Positions 60,640 to 64,000 of a stretch of DNA of 64,000 nucleotides are shown one piece after another. Below the pieces are notes generated by a model. The model searched no databases and was not told where the DNA came from. It saw only the letters and a program-made list of their open reading frames with translations. Within the stretch, counting starts at the first letter, position 1; each line of letters begins with the position of its first letter. The translations under genes were made by a program, and so were the position numbers. The stretch lies in contig CM055097.1 of NCBI GenBank assembly GCA_029204225.1, positions 53,807,592 to 53,871,591 on the forward strand. Direction: 5' to 3'. This DNA is from Diphasiastrum complanatum (lineage: Eukaryota > Streptophyta > Lycopodiopsida > Lycopodiales > Lycopodiaceae).

Positions 60640-61520
60640 CTGATAAAAGTCTATTGTTGCATGACCCCGTTTATGACAATGAATGCATTCAATCTTTGGA
60701 TTTAGCCAAAACTTTTCTTCTGTGTGACCTGATCTTCTACATATGTTGCAGATCTTTTTATCACTAGAATTCTTCTGTTGTTTTCCATATTGTTGTTCAT
60801 TAGTCTTAGACTCATTCTTCTTAGATGACTCCCTCTTAAACTTAGTCTTCTTAGAAGATTTATTCTTCTAAGTAAATAGAGCATTTTTTGAATCACCGTT
60901 GTCGTCATAGCGTTCACAAGCTTCTACTTCCTCCTTAACTCCGTCTATTGCCTTTTGAAGTGTCATTGTCGCATCTTTTGCCAATAAGGTTCGAGTTGTG
61001 TGGAATGACCTGGGTAGGGCTCGAAGAAAATAACTAAGCTATTTTTCCTTAGAAATTGTATTTTCTGCACCATAATCCTACAAGGAAATAAACAGATCTT
61101 TAATCTTTCGCACAAATGTGTTCAGGTCTTTGACGTCCCACTATAGGTAAGTTAATTGGTCTTCCAAAAATATGATCTGATTATGAGATCGAGTCTCATT
61201 CTTGGTTTGCAATTTTTTTTCATAAATCCTTTGCATTTGAAATTGATGTAAGATCTAGCATTACATTGTTATGCACTGAAGACACAATAATTGCTATAGC
61301 TTTGTCATTTTTTAAACTCCATTCTCGAAGTTCTTTGCCAGGAGCTGGCTTCTCCTCAATTGGTTCTACCCATTGCCATAGACCTTCGCCCTTCAACAAG
61401 AGTGAAGTTGTTAATCAAGTAGTTTGAACCTTCTGGGTCCAATATTGTAGTGATCTTAGCTTGAATATTGGTGATCGACAACATCTTTCAATTCTGCATA
61501 ATCTCCAGATATCGGCTTAC
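60640..61520 (-). pseudogene. Copia gag with two zinc knuckles
   Basis: LEDQLTYL.WDVKDLNTFVR, KIKDLFISL, SYFLRALPRSFHTTRTLLAK and DATMTLQKAIDGVKEEVEA form the gag helices, with stops. The knuckles are CNICRRSGHTEEKFW and CIHCHKRGHATIDFYQN. In both the expected last cysteine is Phe, a TGT-to-TTT type change. Confidence 0.85.
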
Positions 61521-61599
61521 CGATGGATGTATGAAAAATGCTGAGAGGGATGCGAAGATTCCACTATATCAACTTTAATTCCGTATGCTCTGATACCAC

Positions 61600-62560
61600 T
61601 GTAGAAAAAATAGTAATTATTCTTCCACAAAGAACACAATACAAGTTTGACTAAATCAAACTAATATCAGTGTCTTCAATCGCGATTTTGACCTATGTAC
61701 TAATAGAACAATATATGTTTTGATTGAATATGCATGCAGAAATTATGAGCGGAAGTAAGAGACAATTTAAGACTTTTTAGACAATAAGAAACTATTGATA
61801 CAAAATGAATACATCTCTTGTTGTCTTATCTTGTTGTTGTGTCTCTGATTGAGTGAGTGAGTAACTAGTAGATATCTAACCGTTTACAACGGTTGATATT
61901 CAAATAGACGCTCTGTTTCCAAGCTCGAACAAAATTTGTTCACGAATAATTCGCGACAGTTCATCTCTTCGTCTCAGCTTCGTGTTTCACGAATTGTTCG
62001 CGACATTTTCGTCTATCGCAAATTGTTCGTGACAAATGACAATTCTTGAGTTTGAAGAAGAAATCTAGAATTTCTCACGAACTGTTCGAGATAGTTTCGC
62101 GATAGGTGAGCTTGAAGGAACAGTCCAGAAGATTCCGCGAATTGTTCGTTACAATTTTGCGACATTTGAGGCTTGAACAAGAAACAGAAAAATTTTCCAA
62201 CAAGATTCTGTTCGCAAATCTTTCGAGCTTCAACAAGAACGCCACGAGCTTCTACAAGAAACTGTTTCGCGAATCTTTCGCGAATTTTTCGAGTTGATTG
62301 CAAGACAAATTTCGCGAGTCTTTTCGAGTTGGTCACAAATAGATATGTTTCGAGTTCACGTTCGTTTCTTTCTCATCCTTTGTCAAGTAAACTGCGCGCT
62401 TTGCTGGTAGAATCAAGATCTGTCTGATCAGTTGTTCTACAAGCCAAACTACTATTCTGTGTAATGGACCCTCCAAATTCACCTCTAAGTTGGCTGAATT
62501 CGATTCATTCCTCACTTGTGCTAGCAAAACTCTTGCCAATTTTTTCAGCTACCAAAGCCT
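61600..62560 (-). repeat. 5' LTR region of the truncated Copia, with TCGCGA-type array
   Basis: LTR end: plus-strand TGTAGAAAAAATAG at 61600, one base from the primer binding site. From 61920 to 62345 it carries many copies of ttcgcga, cgcgaattgttcg and related dyads (for example near 61993, 62137, 62265), CpG-rich in an AT-rich setting. The far LTR boundary is not determined. Confidence 0.6.
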
Positions 62561-62629
62561 TAAAAATTTTCTATGCTATTTTTTGATATACACTCGCACT
62601 CATTATTCTTAGTTTCTGTTCTTTCCATC

Positions 62630-64000
62630 ATGTCTTCCACATATATGTCTCAGTTGCCTTGTTACACTATCCATCGTGATGTCCCATCTGCAACAGATAT
62701 CATGATCCTTCTTAGCACAAGCATGCTCACTCAGTGGATGACCCTTGCGAAGCCTCTGCTTACTGCAATGGGTATTCATGAGAGAGCCTTCTCGGGGAGA
62801 ATCAACATGGATTTTATTACTCTTGCCTTCAGTATTTGGAAGGAGGAGAAATCCAAATTTTACATTACCTTCCAAGGAGCCACAAACAAGGTGCATGTGA
62901 TTGAGGCCGCCCTTACTGCCATAGGGATAGCGTCTAGTACCCAAGCCTCGCCGAACCATAAGCAAGCCAAACATGCTATTAAGCCTTATATTGATATTAC
63001 CAATGATCTGCACTGGACTACTAACGACTATCTTCTAGAGGCCATTACTGATCCTGCCATTCAGGCCACTGCTCAGCTCCTCAACAATTTCCTGATGGTT
63101 GAAAACCTCAGGAAAGACCGTATTACTTCTCTAATTTTGCATAGGATAGTTGAGTCTCAGGCCAAGATAGCCAAGGCTCCTCTGGAACCATATAACTGGT
63201 TCAAGACTGTCTTTGGAGAGCTCAAACGAGCCATCAAGAGCAATACCAAGCAACAATTTGCTATTGGCCAGATGTTGTCACTCCTAGCAGCCTCCCACCT
63301 TGAAAATAAAATCCATGGTTTTAGTATGGACGTCGTGCTCTCTATCTATGAAGAAGCACCGACAGAATCGTCTCAACAGGCATCGAGCTCACATATTGTC
63401 GTCGTCCATGCAACGAGATCATCATTCTTGACTCGCCTTCCATGTCATGACGTCGTACTAGGCAGACATCTTCAGCTACGCTTCCACCCCCTGCTGCTAT
63501 TCGCACTGAACTCCCTATTCCCCCCGCCTCTGATGCTTCCCTCGCCTCTGCTTTCTCACAAGGTTAGACTATGACAATTGGATATTCCAGTCACAGTTGT
63601 CCCGCCCGTCTCTTTTCCACAGATTCGAGTCATTTTTCCAAACACACAATCATTCATGGACATGTTTGATGATTCCAACCCACTGAGCCCAGATGAGACT
63701 TTTGTAATGCCCACAAGCCCCGGACCCTTTGAACTTCAATCCCCTAGAAGAGGATTCGAACAGTTCCACGATACTACTACTGTCTTTGATGATTCTTTTC
63801 AGATCAACCAGCAAGGTCAAGTTGAAGCCACACCAGACACCCTTAGGGTCGATCATGCTGTTATATTTCCAAAGCAATTCGACGCCACAGTACCAGAGGG
63901 TTTTAAAGTTGAAGATACATTTGAAGAAGAAGAATCGACCACACAACAGAGGCCAGTTAGCACGATTCCTACTAGACCTGCTCCTGTAGCTGCTGTGCCT
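62630..64000 (+). CDS. Unknown repeat-family ORF, copy 2 (runs off the edge)
   Basis: The start at 62630 (MSSTYMSQLPCYTIHRDVPS) is chosen because copy 1 at 22081 also begins MSST. It continues STSMLTQWMTLAKPLLTAMG, RINMDFITLAFSIWKEEKSK, FYITFQGATNKVHVIEAALT, LLNNFLMVENLRKDRITSLI and NWFKTVFGELKRAI. The frame is open to TGA at 63572-63574. The same frame then stays open to the window edge (NTQSFMDMFDDSNPLSPDET, acidic, Pro-rich). A stretch before the TGA (63380-63570) reads better one frame over as a Pro/Ala-rich linker, so two compensating shifts are likely. Family unknown; perhaps a gag-like or plant-mobile-domain-like protein. Confidence 0.6.

Larger units (their letters stand above)
58765..61598 (-). 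mobile_element. Truncated Copia element
   Basis: In minus order: primer binding site (61598-61587, TGGTATCAGAGC), gag, zinc knuckles, protease, integrase, and the first ~40 residues of RT. The rest of RT, RNase H and the 3' LTR are missing, so the element is cut near 58.77 kb. Every domain contains stops or frame changes, but the order is intact and the integrase is the best preserved in the window. Confidence 0.92.

Overview
The window looks like nuclear DNA of a vascular plant with a very large, repeat-rich genome. A gymnosperm is my best guess, by inference only: plant-type LTR elements, tRNA-derived repeats, long dinucleotide arrays and an intact gene with a ~25 kb intron. Nothing bacterial, viral or CRISPR-like was seen.

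Two gene-level features stand out. (1) Positions 30439-56498, minus strand, hold an apparently intact four-exon gene for the sigma subunit of the AP-4 adaptor complex (47+29+23+44 = 143 codons, every junction GT...AG). Its second intron (31007-55999, 24,993 bp) is filled with nested Gypsy and Copia elements, LTR scars, tRNA-like repeats, a CACTA-like palindrome and a captured mitochondrial-carrier exon. (2) Positions 10.3-16.6 kb hold a decayed cassette of spliced genes unlike the retroelements around it: a plus-strand transposase-like gene, a minus-strand acidic protein gene, and a plus-strand gene that reads from a histone H3/CENH3-like fold through a basic linker into a Ulp1/SENP-like cysteine protease. 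This is the best candidate for an undescribed system.

Layout. 0-2.1 kb: Copia remnants on both strands. 2.8-3.5 kb: ~485 bp CT array abutting a tandem duplication. 4.2-9.8 kb: a Copia remnant whose RNase H is split by a complete nested Copia (4963-9364, 5-bp target duplication AAATG). 10.3-17.2 kb: the cassette. 17.6-18.1 kb: Copia RT. 18.6-20.3 kb: a short Athila/Tat-like LTR element with duplication TTTAT. 21.5-22.1 kb and 62.6-64.0 kb: two copies of an unrecognised ORF family. 23.7-24.4 kb: tandem duplication carrying a small insertion. 27.5-27.8 kb: a 100-bp tRNA-like tandem repeat. 30.4-56.5 kb: the AP-4 sigma gene; inside its large intron a Gypsy (34.6-44.0 kb) hosts a Copia solo LTR (35167-35651) and a Copia (36067-41595), and another Gypsy (50.5-53.8 kb) hosts a Gypsy solo LTR (51891-52499, duplication GCAGT). 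56.6-57.8 kb: GC-rich and hairpin repeats. 58.8-62 kb: a truncated minus-strand Copia.

All transposon genes seen are broken by stops, frameshifts or deletions. Only the AP-4 sigma gene appears functional. Calls come from reading and translating the sequence by eye; no alignment or database search was run.
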